Below, piece by piece: positions 17,313 to 26,508 of a stretch of DNA of 64,000 bases. Both the position numbers and the translations under genes were made by a program. The DNA comes from Aldehydirespirator sp965117015 (GTDB taxonomy: Bacteria > Actinomycetota > Acidimicrobiia > Acidimicrobiales > Aldehydirespiratoraceae). The notes beneath the pieces were generated by a model. The model saw only the letters and a program-made list of their open reading frames with translations, searched no databases and was not told the origin of the DNA. Each line of letters starts with the position of its first letter. Position 1 is the stretch's first letter. The stretch is from contig OZ220747.1 of NCBI GenBank assembly GCA_965117015.1, positions 1,674,001 through 1,738,000 of the forward strand, written 5' to 3'.

Positions 17313-18958
17313 CGAAACCCTGGCGCGCGGCGCTCGCCGTCGTCGTGCTCGGCGCCGGCCTCGGGATCGGGGTGGCGGCCATCGCCCGCAATGGAGACAC
17401 CCCCGACGGGTGGTGCCGGGACGTGACGGACGAGGTCGGCTTGGACCATCGGAACCCGTACGGCCCGGTCACCGCCTCCGAGGAGATGGGGGTCGTCATG
17501 CAGCGCAACATGGGCAACGGTGCTGCGGTCGGCGACTACGACGGCGATGGCGATCTCGACGTGTACCTCCTCTCCAACGCGGGGCACCCGGCCCGGCTCT
17601 TCCGGAACGACCTCGAGTCCGGCGAACTGCGCTTCCGGGACGTGACCGACGAGGCCGGCGTGTCCGACGACGGGTTGGGGCGGGTGGCGCACTTGGCTGA
17701 TCTCGACGGCGACCGCGACCTCGACCTCCTCGTGCTCAACGACCACGACGGCGCGGGTGTGCTCCCGCCGTCGCGACTGTTCCGCAACGACGGCGACGGC
17801 ACGTTCACCGATGTCAGCGAGAAGAGTGGACTCCAGTTCGTGGGCTTCCTGGTCGGCGGCGCGTCGCTGGCCGACTACGACCGGGATGGCGACCTCGACA
17901 TCTACGTCTCGGTCTGGACCCGTGAGATCGGCGCCTCTCCGGTCGGAACCGAGCCGGAAGGGCCATGGCCCGGTGCCAATGCGCTCTACGAGAACCTGGG
18001 CGACCTCACCTTCCGCGACGTGACCCGGCAGGTGGGCCTCGAGCCGTTGCGCCTCGACACCTTCACCACGGTCTTCCACGACTTCGACGGTGACCGGGAC
18101 CTCGATCTCTACGTCACGGTCGACCATCGCGAGGACCGGTTCTACGAGCAGGTGATGCCAGGGCAGTTCGCCGATCGGTCAGCGGAGGCCTTGGTCAACC
18201 ACCGGGGCAACGACATGGGGGTGGCGGCGGGGGACGCCACCGGCGACGGTTCCATCGAGCTGTTCGTGACCAACATCTTCGATCCGCAGCAGTCGTTCGG
18301 CGTGAGCCCGCCCGGCAACACCTTCCTCGAGACCGAACCTCGTGACGGCGGGGGCATCCGATTCAGGGATCAAGCCGACGCCCGCGGCGTGCTCGACGTC
18401 GGCTGGGGCTGGGGCACGACGTTCACCGACATCGATCTGGACGGCGACCTCGATCTGTTCGCGGTCCAGGGCTTCGACGAGTTCGTCGGACCCGATTTCG
18501 AGTTGCACGACCGCTCCTCGGTGTTGTTCATCAACACCGGTGCCGGCCAGTTCGCGCCACACCCCGACGACGAGTGCGCGTTCGCTGGTGACCAGCGGTC
18601 GCTCATCGCCTTCGACGCCGACCGTGATCACGACCCCGACTACCTGATCACCCAGGTCGACCGGTCGCCGCTGCTGATCGAGAATCAGGCGAGTCGACAC
18701 ACCGGCAGCGGCGCGACGGTCATCCTGGACGCGCCGGCCGCGCTCGCCGCCGGCGCCCGGGTGGAATCGACCACCCGCGCCGGCTCGGTAACCCAGCTCG
18801 TCCTCGCCGGCGGGAGCTACCTGGCCGGTCCGCCACTCGAGGCCTACCTCGGCCTCGGTGACGACCATGCCGCCGCCGTCTCGGTGACGTGGGCCGACGG
18901 GTCCGTGACCGACCTCGGCGAGGTTGCGGCCGGTACGACTGTGCTGGCTCGACCGTGA
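17309..18958 (+). CDS. exported FG-GAP/VCBS-repeat protein with a C-terminal ASPIC/UnbV domain
   Basis: A 549-residue protein with an N-terminal signal or anchor helix (about 6-26). Repeated calcium-binding loops follow, such as DYDGDGDLDVYLLSN, DLDGDRDLDLLVLND and DYDRDGDLDIYVSVW, six or seven in all. These predict a beta-propeller like integrin alpha or human CRTAC1. The last 100 residues match ASPIC/UnbV (ARVESTTRAGSVTQLVLAGG, then VTWADGSVTDLGEV). The GTG overlaps the ehuA stop by 4 bp. Nothing known links this family to ectoine; a surface solute- or polymer-binding partner is a guess. Confidence 0.82.
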   Translation: MTKPWRAALAVVVLGAGLGIGVAAIARNGDTPDGWCRDVTDEVGLDHRNPYGPVTASEEMGVVMQRNMGNGAAVGDYDGDGDLDVYLLSNAGHPARLFRNDLESGELRFRDVTDEAGVSDDGLGRVAHLADLDGDRDLDLLVLNDHDGAGVLPPSRLFRNDGDGTFTDVSEKSGLQFVGFLVGGASLADYDRDGDLDIYVSVWTREIGASPVGTEPEGPWPGANALYENLGDLTFRDVTRQVGLEPLRLDTFTTVFHDFDGDRDLDLYVTVDHREDRFYEQVMPGQFADRSAEALVNHRGNDMGVAAGDATGDGSIELFVTNIFDPQQSFGVSPPGNTFLETEPRDGGGIRFRDQADARGVLDVGWGWGTTFTDIDLDGDLDLFAVQGFDEFVGPDFELHDRSSVLFINTGAGQFAPHPDDECAFAGDQRSLIAFDADRDHDPDYLITQVDRSPLLIENQASRHTGSGATVILDAPAALAAGARVESTTRAGSVTQLVLAGGSYLAGPPLEAYLGLGDDHAAAVSVTWADGSVTDLGEVAAGTTVLARP

Positions 18959-19050
18959 CGGGGGTCTTCGCGGAGCCACAACGGGGATTCGAGGTCGGCG
19001 AGTACCGGTCTCGCACCGCGCGCGCCAACGTCTTGTCGGACCAACCGGCA

Positions 19051-19062
19051 TAGCTTGGGAAC
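19051..19062 (+). promoter_or_regulatory. -10 element of a leaderless promoter
   Basis: TAGCTT (19051-19056) is followed by six bases and the ATG at 19063. No ribosome-binding site is present. The same arrangement occurs at 48887 and, on the minus strand, at 4923. Confidence 0.45.
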
Positions 19063-20247
19063 ATGACAAGCGGCGGAGATTCGCTCGAGACGCTGGCGGT
19101 GTGGGCCGGGGAGGAGCGCTACCTGCTCGATCGCGCCACCCAGGTGCCGGTCGTTCACAGCGTCGGCTTCGGTTATGAGAGCTTCGACGAGTGGTACGAC
19201 GTGGCGACAGGGGAGGCCCCGGGCCACATCTACGGCCGTAACACCAACCCGACCGTGTCCGTGTTCGAGGAGAAGGTCCGACGCCTCGAGGGAGCGGATG
19301 CGGCGACGTCGGCGTCGACCGGCATGGCCGCGATCTCGAACACACTCCACGCCCTCCTGAAGCCGGGCGCCCGTGTGGTGTCGGTGAAGGACACCTACGG
19401 AGGCACCAGCCTGCTGTTCACCGACTTCCTGCCGGCGCTCGGGATCGAGGTCGATCTGATCGACACGACGGATTTCGCCGCAATCGAGGAATCGGTCGCA
19501 CGGGGCTGCGATCTCCTGTATCTGGAGACCCCGACGAACCCGACGCTGAAGGTTCTGGATCTCTTGCGACTCATCGGTGCCGGCCATGAACAGGGCGCCA
19601 TCGTGGTGGTCGACAACACGTTCGCGACGCCGATCAACCAACGGCCCATCTCCCTCGGTGCCGATCTGGTGGTCCATAGCGCAACCAAGTTCCTCGGCGG
19701 GCATGCGGACGCCCTCGGCGGCGTCGTCGTCGGCAGCGGACACCTGGTCGACAAGGTCTTCGGCTACCGCGAGATCAACGGTGCGACCCTGCACCCGATG
19801 GCGGCGTATCTGCTGCTGCGGGGCATGAAGACGCTCCACCTCCGGGTCGAGCGGCAAGCGGCCAACGCGCTCGCCGTCGCCACGTACCTCGAGGCCCACG
19901 ATCGCGTGACCGCGGTCAACTACCCAGGCCTGGCGAGCCACCCCCAGCACGAGATCGCGACCCGACAGATGAAGGGCTTCGGCGGGATGCTGAGCTTCGC
20001 GCTCGACGGCGAGCTCGAAGCCGTGAAGAAGTTCATCCCGCACCTGCGCATCGCGCACCGCGCCGCCAACCTCGGCGCGGTCGAGACGACGATCGGGCCA
20101 CCGGCCACGACCAGCCATGTCGAGTGCACGCCCGAGGAACGGGCGATGCTCGGGATTCCGGAGGGACTCGTTCGCTACTCGGCGGGGATCGAGGACATCG
20201 ATGACCTGCTCGCCGACCTCGACCAGGCGCTCGACGCCATGGGGTGA
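19063..20247 (+). CDS. cystathionine gamma-synthase family PLP enzyme
   Basis: A 394-residue Cys/Met-metabolism PLP protein (fold type I). YGRNTNPT (near 57-64) binds the cofactor phosphate of the neighbouring subunit, SASTGMAAI is the second phosphate loop, and the PLP lysine is in HSATKFLGGHAD near residue 208. The family performs gamma-replacement or gamma-elimination on four-carbon amino acids. Neighbouring genes make 2,4-diaminobutyrate, whose leaving group would also be gamma, so DABA gamma-elimination to 2-oxobutyrate is a possible job; this is inference. Methionine gamma-lyase or cystathionine activity cannot be excluded. Its own leaderless promoter separates it from the ehu operon, and its 3' end faces doeA. 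Confidence 0.8.
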   Translation: MTSGGDSLETLAVWAGEERYLLDRATQVPVVHSVGFGYESFDEWYDVATGEAPGHIYGRNTNPTVSVFEEKVRRLEGADAATSASTGMAAISNTLHALLKPGARVVSVKDTYGGTSLLFTDFLPALGIEVDLIDTTDFAAIEESVARGCDLLYLETPTNPTLKVLDLLRLIGAGHEQGAIVVVDNTFATPINQRPISLGADLVVHSATKFLGGHADALGGVVVGSGHLVDKVFGYREINGATLHPMAAYLLLRGMKTLHLRVERQAANALAVATYLEAHDRVTAVNYPGLASHPQHEIATRQMKGFGGMLSFALDGELEAVKKFIPHLRIAHRAANLGAVETTIGPPATTSHVECTPEERAMLGIPEGLVRYSAGIEDIDDLLADLDQALDAMG

Positions 20248-20267
20248 GGGGGGACCCGGCGGGTTCG

Positions 20268-21458
20268 TCAGCCGATGACGAGAACCTCGCGAGGGACGTC
20301 GGCGAGGCACTGCGCAGGGCCCGACTCGGTGATGACGATGCTCTCGGTGATCTCGAGGCCCCAGTCGTCCATCCACAGGCCGGGCATGAAATGGAAGGTC
20401 ATGCCGGGCTCGAGAACCGTGTCGTCGGTGGGTCGGAAGCTGATGGTGCGTTCACCCCAGTCGGGCGGATAGCTCAGGCCGATCGGGTAGCCGCAGCGGG
20501 CTCCGCCCCGGTCGATGCCGTAGCGGGCCAGCGTCGCGTTCAGCGCGTCGGCAACATCGCCTGCCCGGTTGCCGGCGCAGGCGGCATCGATCCCCACTTC
20601 GAGCCCCTCGATGAGGGCCTTCTCGGCTTCGACGAACTCCGTCGGCGGCTCGCCCAGGAAGACAGAACGAGACAACGGGGTGTGGTAGCGCCGGTAGCAG
20701 CCGGCGAGCTCCAGGAACGTTCCGGCCCCGTAGTCCATGGGTGCGTCGGTCCACGTGAGATGTGAAGCGGCCGCGTCGGCACCGGTGGGGAGCAGTGGAA
20801 CGATCGCGGGGTAGTCCCCGCCGTGGTCCGGAGTCCCCGAGATGGCTGCGTGGAAGATCTCGGCCACGAGGTCGTTCTTGCGAATGCCGGGCCGGATCGT
20901 CTCGCCGACTCGCTCGAAGACGCGCTCGAGGATCCCTGCGGCGATGCGCATGTAGTGGAGCTCCTGCGGCGACTTCACGGCGCGTTGCCAGTTGACGAGG
21001 CACGTGGCATCGACCAGGTCGTCGCGCCCCAGCCCCGATCGCAGCGCCTGGTCGGCCTTGGCCGAGTAGTAGTAGTTGTCGAGCTCCACGCCCATGCGGC
21101 GCTCCGCCAGCCCGCGGTCGCGGAGGACCTCGGCGAGTTGGTCCATGGGGTGTCGCTCCGGGGTCTGCACATAGTGCTCGGGGTACGCCACGATGTGGTC
21201 GGCGTCGAGCCATGTCGTGCGCCGAGCGGCGTTGGTGTCCTGGGCCCGGCCCCAGTACACCGGGTCGTCGTCGAGGGAGACGATCACGCCCTGGTAGGTG
21301 TAGAACGACCAGGCGTCGTACCCGGTGAGCCAACCCATGTTCGAGGGGTCGGCCACGAACAGCACCTCGATGCCGGCAGCGTCCATGGCCGAGCGGGTCT
21401 TGGCGAGTCGCTGCCGGTACTCGGTCGGGGTGAAGGGAAGGCTCGAATCTGAAGGCAC
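20268..21458 (-). CDS. doeA: ectoine hydrolase DoeA (M24-fold, non-metal)
   Basis: A 396-residue creatinase/prolidase-fold enzyme that closely resembles DoeA (EutD), which opens the ectoine ring to N-acetyl-diaminobutyrate. Diagnostic stretches are DPSNMGWLTGYDAWSFY, VELDNYYYSAKAD, ASHLTW with the catalytic-type His, ELAGCYRRYHTPLSR and YPIGLSYPPDWGERT. The metal-binding Asp of true M24 peptidases is replaced by Glu in ELAG, as in DoeA and creatinase. I chose the GTG at 21458, five bases after a GAGG, over a TTG at 21485 that would lie within the operator-like palindrome. Divergent from soxB; convergent with the PLP gene. Confidence 0.93.
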   Translation of the reverse strand: MPSDSSLPFTPTEYRQRLAKTRSAMDAAGIEVLFVADPSNMGWLTGYDAWSFYTYQGVIVSLDDDPVYWGRAQDTNAARRTTWLDADHIVAYPEHYVQTPERHPMDQLAEVLRDRGLAERRMGVELDNYYYSAKADQALRSGLGRDDLVDATCLVNWQRAVKSPQELHYMRIAAGILERVFERVGETIRPGIRKNDLVAEIFHAAISGTPDHGGDYPAIVPLLPTGADAAASHLTWTDAPMDYGAGTFLELAGCYRRYHTPLSRSVFLGEPPTEFVEAEKALIEGLEVGIDAACAGNRAGDVADALNATLARYGIDRGGARCGYPIGLSYPPDWGERTISFRPTDDTVLEPGMTFHFMPGLWMDDWGLEITESIVITESGPAQCLADVPREVLVIG

Positions 21459-21479
21459 CACGACCTCGTCTCGGCTCGT

Positions 21480-21492
21480 ATACAAGGTGTAT
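21480..21492. promoter_or_regulatory. operator palindrome ATAC-AAGGT-GTAT between doeA and soxB
   Basis: A perfect 4+5+4 inverted repeat in the divergent doeA-soxB promoter region, overlapping TATACG and TATTCT -10-like hexamers on the two strands. The same pattern recurs upstream of the GntR gene (27731). Confidence 0.55.
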
Positions 21493-21544
21493 TCTTATCG
21501 TACTCGCGGCGCACCGGTGCGCCCGGATCCGAGGACAGGGGTCG

Positions 21545-21565
21545 ATGCAGCAGGCCTGGGAATGA
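21545..21565 (+). other. possible 6-codon leader peptide before soxB
   Basis: ATG at 21545 follows GAGGACAGGGG, encodes MQQAWE, and its TGA overlaps the soxB ATG (ATGA at 21562). It could pass ribosomes directly to soxB. Very short, so chance is possible. Confidence 0.2.
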
Positions 21566-22845
21566 AGGCGGTGCGACGCCGACAACCGGCCCGCTACTCC
21601 GCGTTCGCGCTCGCACGGCATGCCGCCCGCCGGCACCGTCGGTGGCCGCGGGCGCTCCCCGACGACGATCCCCGTGGTACCTACGATGCGGTGGTCGTGG
21701 GAGCCGGTGGTCACGGCCTGGCTGCTGCGTACCATCTGGCACGCGATCACGATGTCGGCCGGGTTGCCGTCGTCGATCGAGGGTACCTGGGAGGCGGGAA
21801 CGTCACCCGCAACACCGCCATCGTGCGGTCGAACTACTTCCTGCCGTCACGACGCGCCATCACCCAACTCGCCCTCGACGAGTGGGAGCGGCTCAGCGCG
21901 GAGCTGAACTTCAACGTGATGTTCAGCCAGCACGGGATCCTCAACCTGGCCCACAGCGCGAGCCAGCTCGACGACTTCGCCCGGCGCGCGAACGCGATGG
22001 CGGTCGACGGCGTCGAGTCGCAACTCCTCACGGTCGACGAGATCGCGAAGCGCGTCCGGAGACTCGACCTCTCCCGCGACGCGAGGTTCCCGATCCACGG
22101 CGGCCTGCTGCAGCCCCGAGCCGGCACGATCCGCCACGACGCCGTGGCCTGGGGCTACGCCAGAGCGGCGGCGGCGCTCGGCGTGGACGTGATCCAGCAC
22201 TGCGACGTGCAGGCCATCCGGACCGTCGGGGGGCGGGTCGTGGGGCTCGACACCAGCCGTGGCGCGATCGCAACCGACCGGCTCGCGCTGGCTGCCTCTG
22301 CGGGCACCAGTCGGCTCGCAGCGATGGTCGGGCTCCGACTCCCGCTCGAGAACCACCTGCTCCAGGCGGCGGTGACCGAGCCGCTGGCACCGACACTCGA
22401 TCTCATCGTCACCCATGGACTCCTGAACTTCTACGTCAGCCAGACCGACAAGGGCGAGCTGCTGATGGGCGGCAACATCGACGGCTTCAATTCCTACTCG
22501 TCGCGTGGAACGCTCCCGCCGATGGAGGAGGTGGTGAGGGCATGCCTGTCGCTGTTCCCGTCGCTCGGTCGAGTCCGCCTGCTCCGTACCTGGGGCGGCG
22601 TCGTGGACATGTCGATGGATGGCTCGCCGATCGTTTCGGCAACCCCGGTGGAGGGCCTCTACATCAACGCCGGTTGGTGCTACGGCGGGTTCAAGCCGAC
22701 ACCGGCAGTGGGCATCGTGCTCGCGGAGATGCTGGCCACGGGCCGGACCCCGGCGCTGGCGGAACCTTTCAGCCTCGATCGGTTCCGCACCGGCCGGATC
22801 GTTGCCGAGGAGGGCCACGGCCCCGAGCCGTGGAGGTACCACTGA
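21562..22845 (+). CDS. soxB: sarcosine oxidase-like beta subunit
   Basis: A 427-residue flavoprotein of the DAO/SoxB family. After a basic N-terminal extension, DAVVVGAGGHGLAAAYHL (about 43-60) binds FAD. QPRAGTIRHDAVAWGYARAA contains the His that aligns with the residue carrying covalent FMN in heterotetrameric sarcosine oxidase. The C-terminal NAGWCYGGFKPTPAVG closes the flavin site. With SoxD, SoxA and SoxG it would oxidise an N-methyl amine (sarcosine to glycine, with formaldehyde captured on tetrahydrofolate) in the cytoplasm. The ATG at 21562 is chosen; an in-frame GTG at 21517 is an alternative. The stop overlaps soxD by one base. Confidence 0.87.
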   Translation: MKAVRRRQPARYSAFALARHAARRHRRWPRALPDDDPRGTYDAVVVGAGGHGLAAAYHLARDHDVGRVAVVDRGYLGGGNVTRNTAIVRSNYFLPSRRAITQLALDEWERLSAELNFNVMFSQHGILNLAHSASQLDDFARRANAMAVDGVESQLLTVDEIAKRVRRLDLSRDARFPIHGGLLQPRAGTIRHDAVAWGYARAAAALGVDVIQHCDVQAIRTVGGRVVGLDTSRGAIATDRLALAASAGTSRLAAMVGLRLPLENHLLQAAVTEPLAPTLDLIVTHGLLNFYVSQTDKGELLMGGNIDGFNSYSSRGTLPPMEEVVRACLSLFPSLGRVRLLRTWGGVVDMSMDGSPIVSATPVEGLYINAGWCYGGFKPTPAVGIVLAEMLATGRTPALAEPFSLDRFRTGRIVAEEGHGPEPWRYH

Positions 22846-23129
22846 TGTTGCAGATCCCGTGTCCGCACTGTGGGCGCCGCGACCAGCCTGAGTTCACCTA
22901 CGGCGGAGACGCAGCCCCCACGCGCCCCGACACCGCACTCGGCGTCGACGACGATGCATGGGTCGCATACCTGTTCCTGCGCGTGAACCCCGATGGCGCC
23001 CACCGGGAGTACTGGCATCACACCTATGGCTGCCGCCTGTGGCTCGAGGTCACTCGCGACACGAGGGACAACCTCATCACCGAGGTCGACATCGTGCGGG
23101 CACCAACCGCACGGGAGGGTCGTCGGTGA
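22845..23129 (+). CDS. soxD: sarcosine oxidase-like delta subunit
   Basis: A 94-residue protein with the SoxD pattern: IPCPHCGRRDQPEF at the N-terminus, then YLFLRVNPDGAHREYWHH and GC, giving the three Cys and one His that bind zinc in known delta subunits. It is wedged between soxB (TGATG overlap) and soxA (GTGA overlap), which fixes both ends. Confidence 0.92.
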   Translation: MLQIPCPHCGRRDQPEFTYGGDAAPTRPDTALGVDDDAWVAYLFLRVNPDGAHREYWHHTYGCRLWLEVTRDTRDNLITEVDIVRAPTAREGRR

Positions 23130-26032
23130 CCCAGCCGTTCCGGACGCCGGCGGGCGGCGTGGTCATCGACCGCTCGGTCGAGGTCCGGTTCACCTTCGAC
23201 GGACGCGCCTACACGGGACATCAAGGGGACACGCTGGCGTCGGCGCTGCTAGCCAATGGCGTCCACACGGTGGGGCGCAGCCTCAAACATCGGCGACCAC
23301 GCGGGATCCACACCGCAGGGGCCGAAGAGCCCAATGCCCTCGTCACCGTGGGCAGAGGTGCTCGCCGCATGCCCAACCTGAAGGCCACGGAGGTGGTGTT
23401 GACCGACGGTCTGGTCGCATCGTCACAACGAGGGTGGCCCGGCGTGCGTCGCGACCTGGGGGCGGTCAACGGGTTCCTGGGCCTGTTCCTGCCGCCGGGG
23501 TTCTACTACAAGACGTTCATGCGGCCCCGGCGCCTCTGGCCGATCGTGGAGCAAGTCCTGCGCCGGGCGGCGGCGAGCGCCAGGCCCGCCTCCGAAGCGG
23601 ATCCCGATCGCTACGAGAAGCGGCACCTGCACACCGACGTGCTCGTGGTCGGAGCCGGCCCCGCCGGCCTCGCGGCGGCCGCGGGGGCGGCGGCGGCCGG
23701 CCGACGAGTGATCCTGGCCGAGTCCACGCCCCGGGCCGGTGGCTGCTTGCTGGACTACGACATCTCGGTGGCGGGCAGCCCGGCCACCCACTGGGTCGAG
23801 GCGCAGGTGGACCTCCTCGACCGGAACGAGCACGCCACCCTTCTCAGGTGGTGCACGGTGTTCGGTCGCTACGCGGGAGGAAGGTTCGGCGCAGTGCAGG
23901 AGACTCCCGAGGGCCCGGGGACGCAGCGATACCTGCAGATCCAAGCGGGTCGTGCCGTCCTGGCCACCGGTGCGATCGAGCGGCCGCTGCTGTTCTCGGG
24001 CAACGACCGTCCCGGGGTGATGCTCGCGTCGGCCGCCCAGCGGTATGTCCACCGCTACGGCGTGCGGCCCGGCACGCGGGCAGTGGTGCTCACCAACAAC
24101 GACTCGGCGGCCGCGACGGCCCACGCGCTGCGCGCCGGCGGGGTCGAGGTCGCAGCCGTGATCGACACTCGCGACGGCGCCCTTGCACTCCCGGAAGCCG
24201 ATCTCGCGGGAGCGACCGACGTCGCCACCTCCGGTCGCGGCCGTGTCGAGGGGCTCCGGGTCGGCGCGGCCGGCCGAGATCACCACATCGATTGCGATCT
24301 CGTGTGCGTCTCCGGTGGCTGGACCCCGACGGTGCACCTTCATGCTGGGCTCGGCGGCGCCACCGTCTTCAGTCCGACCTGGGGCGCGTTCGTTCCCTCC
24401 AGGACGCGCACCGACACCGCGGTGAGTGTCGGCGCGTGTGGGGGAGTGGTCGGTGTCGGTGCCGCGATCGCCGACGGACGGGCGGCAGGTGACTCCGCTG
24501 CAGCGGGCGATGCGCCGCCGGTGACGCCTGAGCCGGGCGGCGTGGATCCGGGCCCCGGACACGTGGCCGCGAGCCGCGGCCACACCTTCGTCGATCAGAG
24601 CACCGACGTCGACGTCGCCGACATCGCGATCGCGGTCACGGAGGGGTACGACGGGCCTCAACACGTCAAGCGCTACACCACCCTCGGGATGGGACCCGAC
24701 CAGGGCAAGACCGCCAGCATCAACGCAGCCGCGGTCGTGGCCGAGCTCACGGGTGCGTCGTTGGCCGATGTGGGAACCACGACATACCGCCCGCCCTACG
24801 TCCCGGTGGCGCTCGGCGCCCTGGCGGCCCGGGAGAGCGACACCAGGATCGCGCCCGTCCGCCGCACCCCGATCGACGACTGGCACGCGGCCGCCGGTGC
24901 GGTCTTCATGCCCTCGGGCCTGTGGCGCCGACCGCAGTACTACCGGTCCAACGGAGACGGCGCGGTCACGGCCGCGACCGCCGAGGCACGTCGCGTGCGA
25001 ACGAGCGTCGGCATGGCCGACGTCTCCACTCTCGGCAAGATCGAGCTCACGGGCCCCGGCGTCGGCGATCTGCTCGACTTCGTTTACACCAACCGTTTCT
25101 CCACCCTGCAGGTGGGGCGGGTCCGCTACGGGGTCATGTTGCGCGATGACGGGTACGTCATGGACGACGGCACCACGTCACGGCTGGCCGACGATCATTG
25201 GCTGCTCACCACCACTACGGCCAACGCTGAGTCCGTGCTCCAACACTTGGAGTACTGCCACCAGGTTCTCCGGCCAGAGCTCGAGGTCTCCATGTCCTCG
25301 GTCACCGATCAATGGGCGGTCGCGGCGGTTGCCGGTCCGAACAGTCGTGCCGTTGTCGGGGCGTTCTTCGACGGCAGCCTCGACGTCGGAACGGATGCTC
25401 TCCCGTTCATGGGGGTGGCGTCCGCAGACCTCGGTGGGGTCCCTGTGCGGACAGCCAGGGTGAGCTTCTCCGGCGAGCTCGGCTACGAGATCGGCGTCCC
25501 CGCAGACCACGGGCTGGCCATGTGGGAGCGCCTCCAGCTCGTCGGGGCACCGTGGGACATCCGGCCCTACGGCCTCGAGGCCATGGACTACCTGCGCATC
25601 GAGAAGGGGCATCTGGTCGTGGGCATGGACATCGACGGGCGCGTGAGCCCCCTGGATCTCGGGCTCGGCGCGCTGTGCAGCACGAAGAAGGACTTCGTGG
25701 GGCGCCGATCGTTGGAGATGGGTGTGTTCTCCGACGCGAGCCGGCCCCAGCTCGCCGGATTCGTCGCCCAGGGCGGCGCGATGATCACCGCAGGGGCGCA
25801 GCTCGTGGAGCGAGCATTCGACGGTACCCGGCAAGAGAGCCATGGCCGGATCACATCGGTCGCCTTCAGCCCCACGCTCGAGCGGCCAATCGCGCTCGGC
25901 CTGCTGGTCCGTGGCCATGATCGGATCGGCGAGCAGCTTCACGCCGTGTCGCCGGTGACGGGCGACCAGGTCGCCGTCGAGGTGGCGTCGCCCCGCTTCT
26001 ACGACCCCGATGGAGAGAGGCAGCGCTCATGA
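23126..26032 (+). CDS. soxA: sarcosine oxidase-like alpha subunit
   Basis: A 968-residue protein, the usual SoxA length. The N-terminal 2Fe-2S-ferredoxin-like fold (about 10-100; GRSLKHRRPRGIHTAG) carries no cluster Cys, as in known SoxA. Then comes an NAD-binding Rossmann domain (VGAGPAGLAAAAGA near 178) in a pyridine-nucleotide-oxidoreductase module. The C-terminal GcvT-like folate domain (about 620-960; GKIELTGPGVGDLLDFVYTN) would transfer the one-carbon unit to tetrahydrofolate. GTG overlaps the soxD stop; the end overlaps soxG by ATGA. All four subunits are in the canonical B-D-A-G order. Confidence 0.92.
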   Translation: MTQPFRTPAGGVVIDRSVEVRFTFDGRAYTGHQGDTLASALLANGVHTVGRSLKHRRPRGIHTAGAEEPNALVTVGRGARRMPNLKATEVVLTDGLVASSQRGWPGVRRDLGAVNGFLGLFLPPGFYYKTFMRPRRLWPIVEQVLRRAAASARPASEADPDRYEKRHLHTDVLVVGAGPAGLAAAAGAAAAGRRVILAESTPRAGGCLLDYDISVAGSPATHWVEAQVDLLDRNEHATLLRWCTVFGRYAGGRFGAVQETPEGPGTQRYLQIQAGRAVLATGAIERPLLFSGNDRPGVMLASAAQRYVHRYGVRPGTRAVVLTNNDSAAATAHALRAGGVEVAAVIDTRDGALALPEADLAGATDVATSGRGRVEGLRVGAAGRDHHIDCDLVCVSGGWTPTVHLHAGLGGATVFSPTWGAFVPSRTRTDTAVSVGACGGVVGVGAAIADGRAAGDSAAAGDAPPVTPEPGGVDPGPGHVAASRGHTFVDQSTDVDVADIAIAVTEGYDGPQHVKRYTTLGMGPDQGKTASINAAAVVAELTGASLADVGTTTYRPPYVPVALGALAARESDTRIAPVRRTPIDDWHAAAGAVFMPSGLWRRPQYYRSNGDGAVTAATAEARRVRTSVGMADVSTLGKIELTGPGVGDLLDFVYTNRFSTLQVGRVRYGVMLRDDGYVMDDGTTSRLADDHWLLTTTTANAESVLQHLEYCHQVLRPELEVSMSSVTDQWAVAAVAGPNSRAVVGAFFDGSLDVGTDALPFMGVASADLGGVPVRTARVSFSGELGYEIGVPADHGLAMWERLQLVGAPWDIRPYGLEAMDYLRIEKGHLVVGMDIDGRVSPLDLGLGALCSTKKDFVGRRSLEMGVFSDASRPQLAGFVAQGGAMITAGAQLVERAFDGTRQESHGRITSVAFSPTLERPIALGLLVRGHDRIGEQLHAVSPVTGDQVAVEVASPRFYDPDGERQRS

Positions 26033-26487
26033 GCGGGTCGCTGGGGGCGCGCCGGCCGCCGCTTGCCGATGTGGGTCCGCACCCCGTGCTGGAGCCTCGT
26101 CCGCCGGGGGCGATCTGGATCCGTGACGGGGAGGTGCCGGATGTCGAGGGTGCAACCCGCTTCCACATCGCCCCCGAGCGCTGGTGGCTGGTCATCGACG
26201 GCGACGTTCCGGCGCGCCCGGCACCCCTCACCGACGTCAGCCACGGCATTACCCGGCTGCGGGTGCGAGGACCGCACGCCGAAGCGGTGCTGTCGTCTGG
26301 GATCTCGCTCGACCTCCACCCGAAGGTGTTCACGGTGGGCACGGCAGCCGCCACGGCGTACCGGTCGATCTTCGTCGTCCTCCACCGCACCGGCGGTGCC
26401 GCGTTCGACGTCTACACGCCTCGCAGCACGGCGTCGAGCCTGTGGGAATGGTTGGTCGACGCCGCGGCGGGGTGCCCGCCAACATGA
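26029..26487 (+). CDS. soxG: sarcosine oxidase-like gamma subunit
   Basis: A 152-residue, GcvT-like small subunit. DVSHGITRLRVRGPHAEAVL followed by GISLDLHPKVF matches the SoxG signature, and the tail has SLWEWLVDAA. It completes the heterotetramer. The ATG overlaps the soxA stop. The next gene starts 21 bases downstream, so the DoeA-like hydrolase is part of the same operon. Confidence 0.9.
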   Translation: MSGSLGARRPPLADVGPHPVLEPRPPGAIWIRDGEVPDVEGATRFHIAPERWWLVIDGDVPARPAPLTDVSHGITRLRVRGPHAEAVLSSGISLDLHPKVFTVGTAAATAYRSIFVVLHRTGGAAFDVYTPRSTASSLWEWLVDAAAGCPPT

Positions 26488-26508
26488 ACTCGGATGGAGG
26501 AGCGCGCT

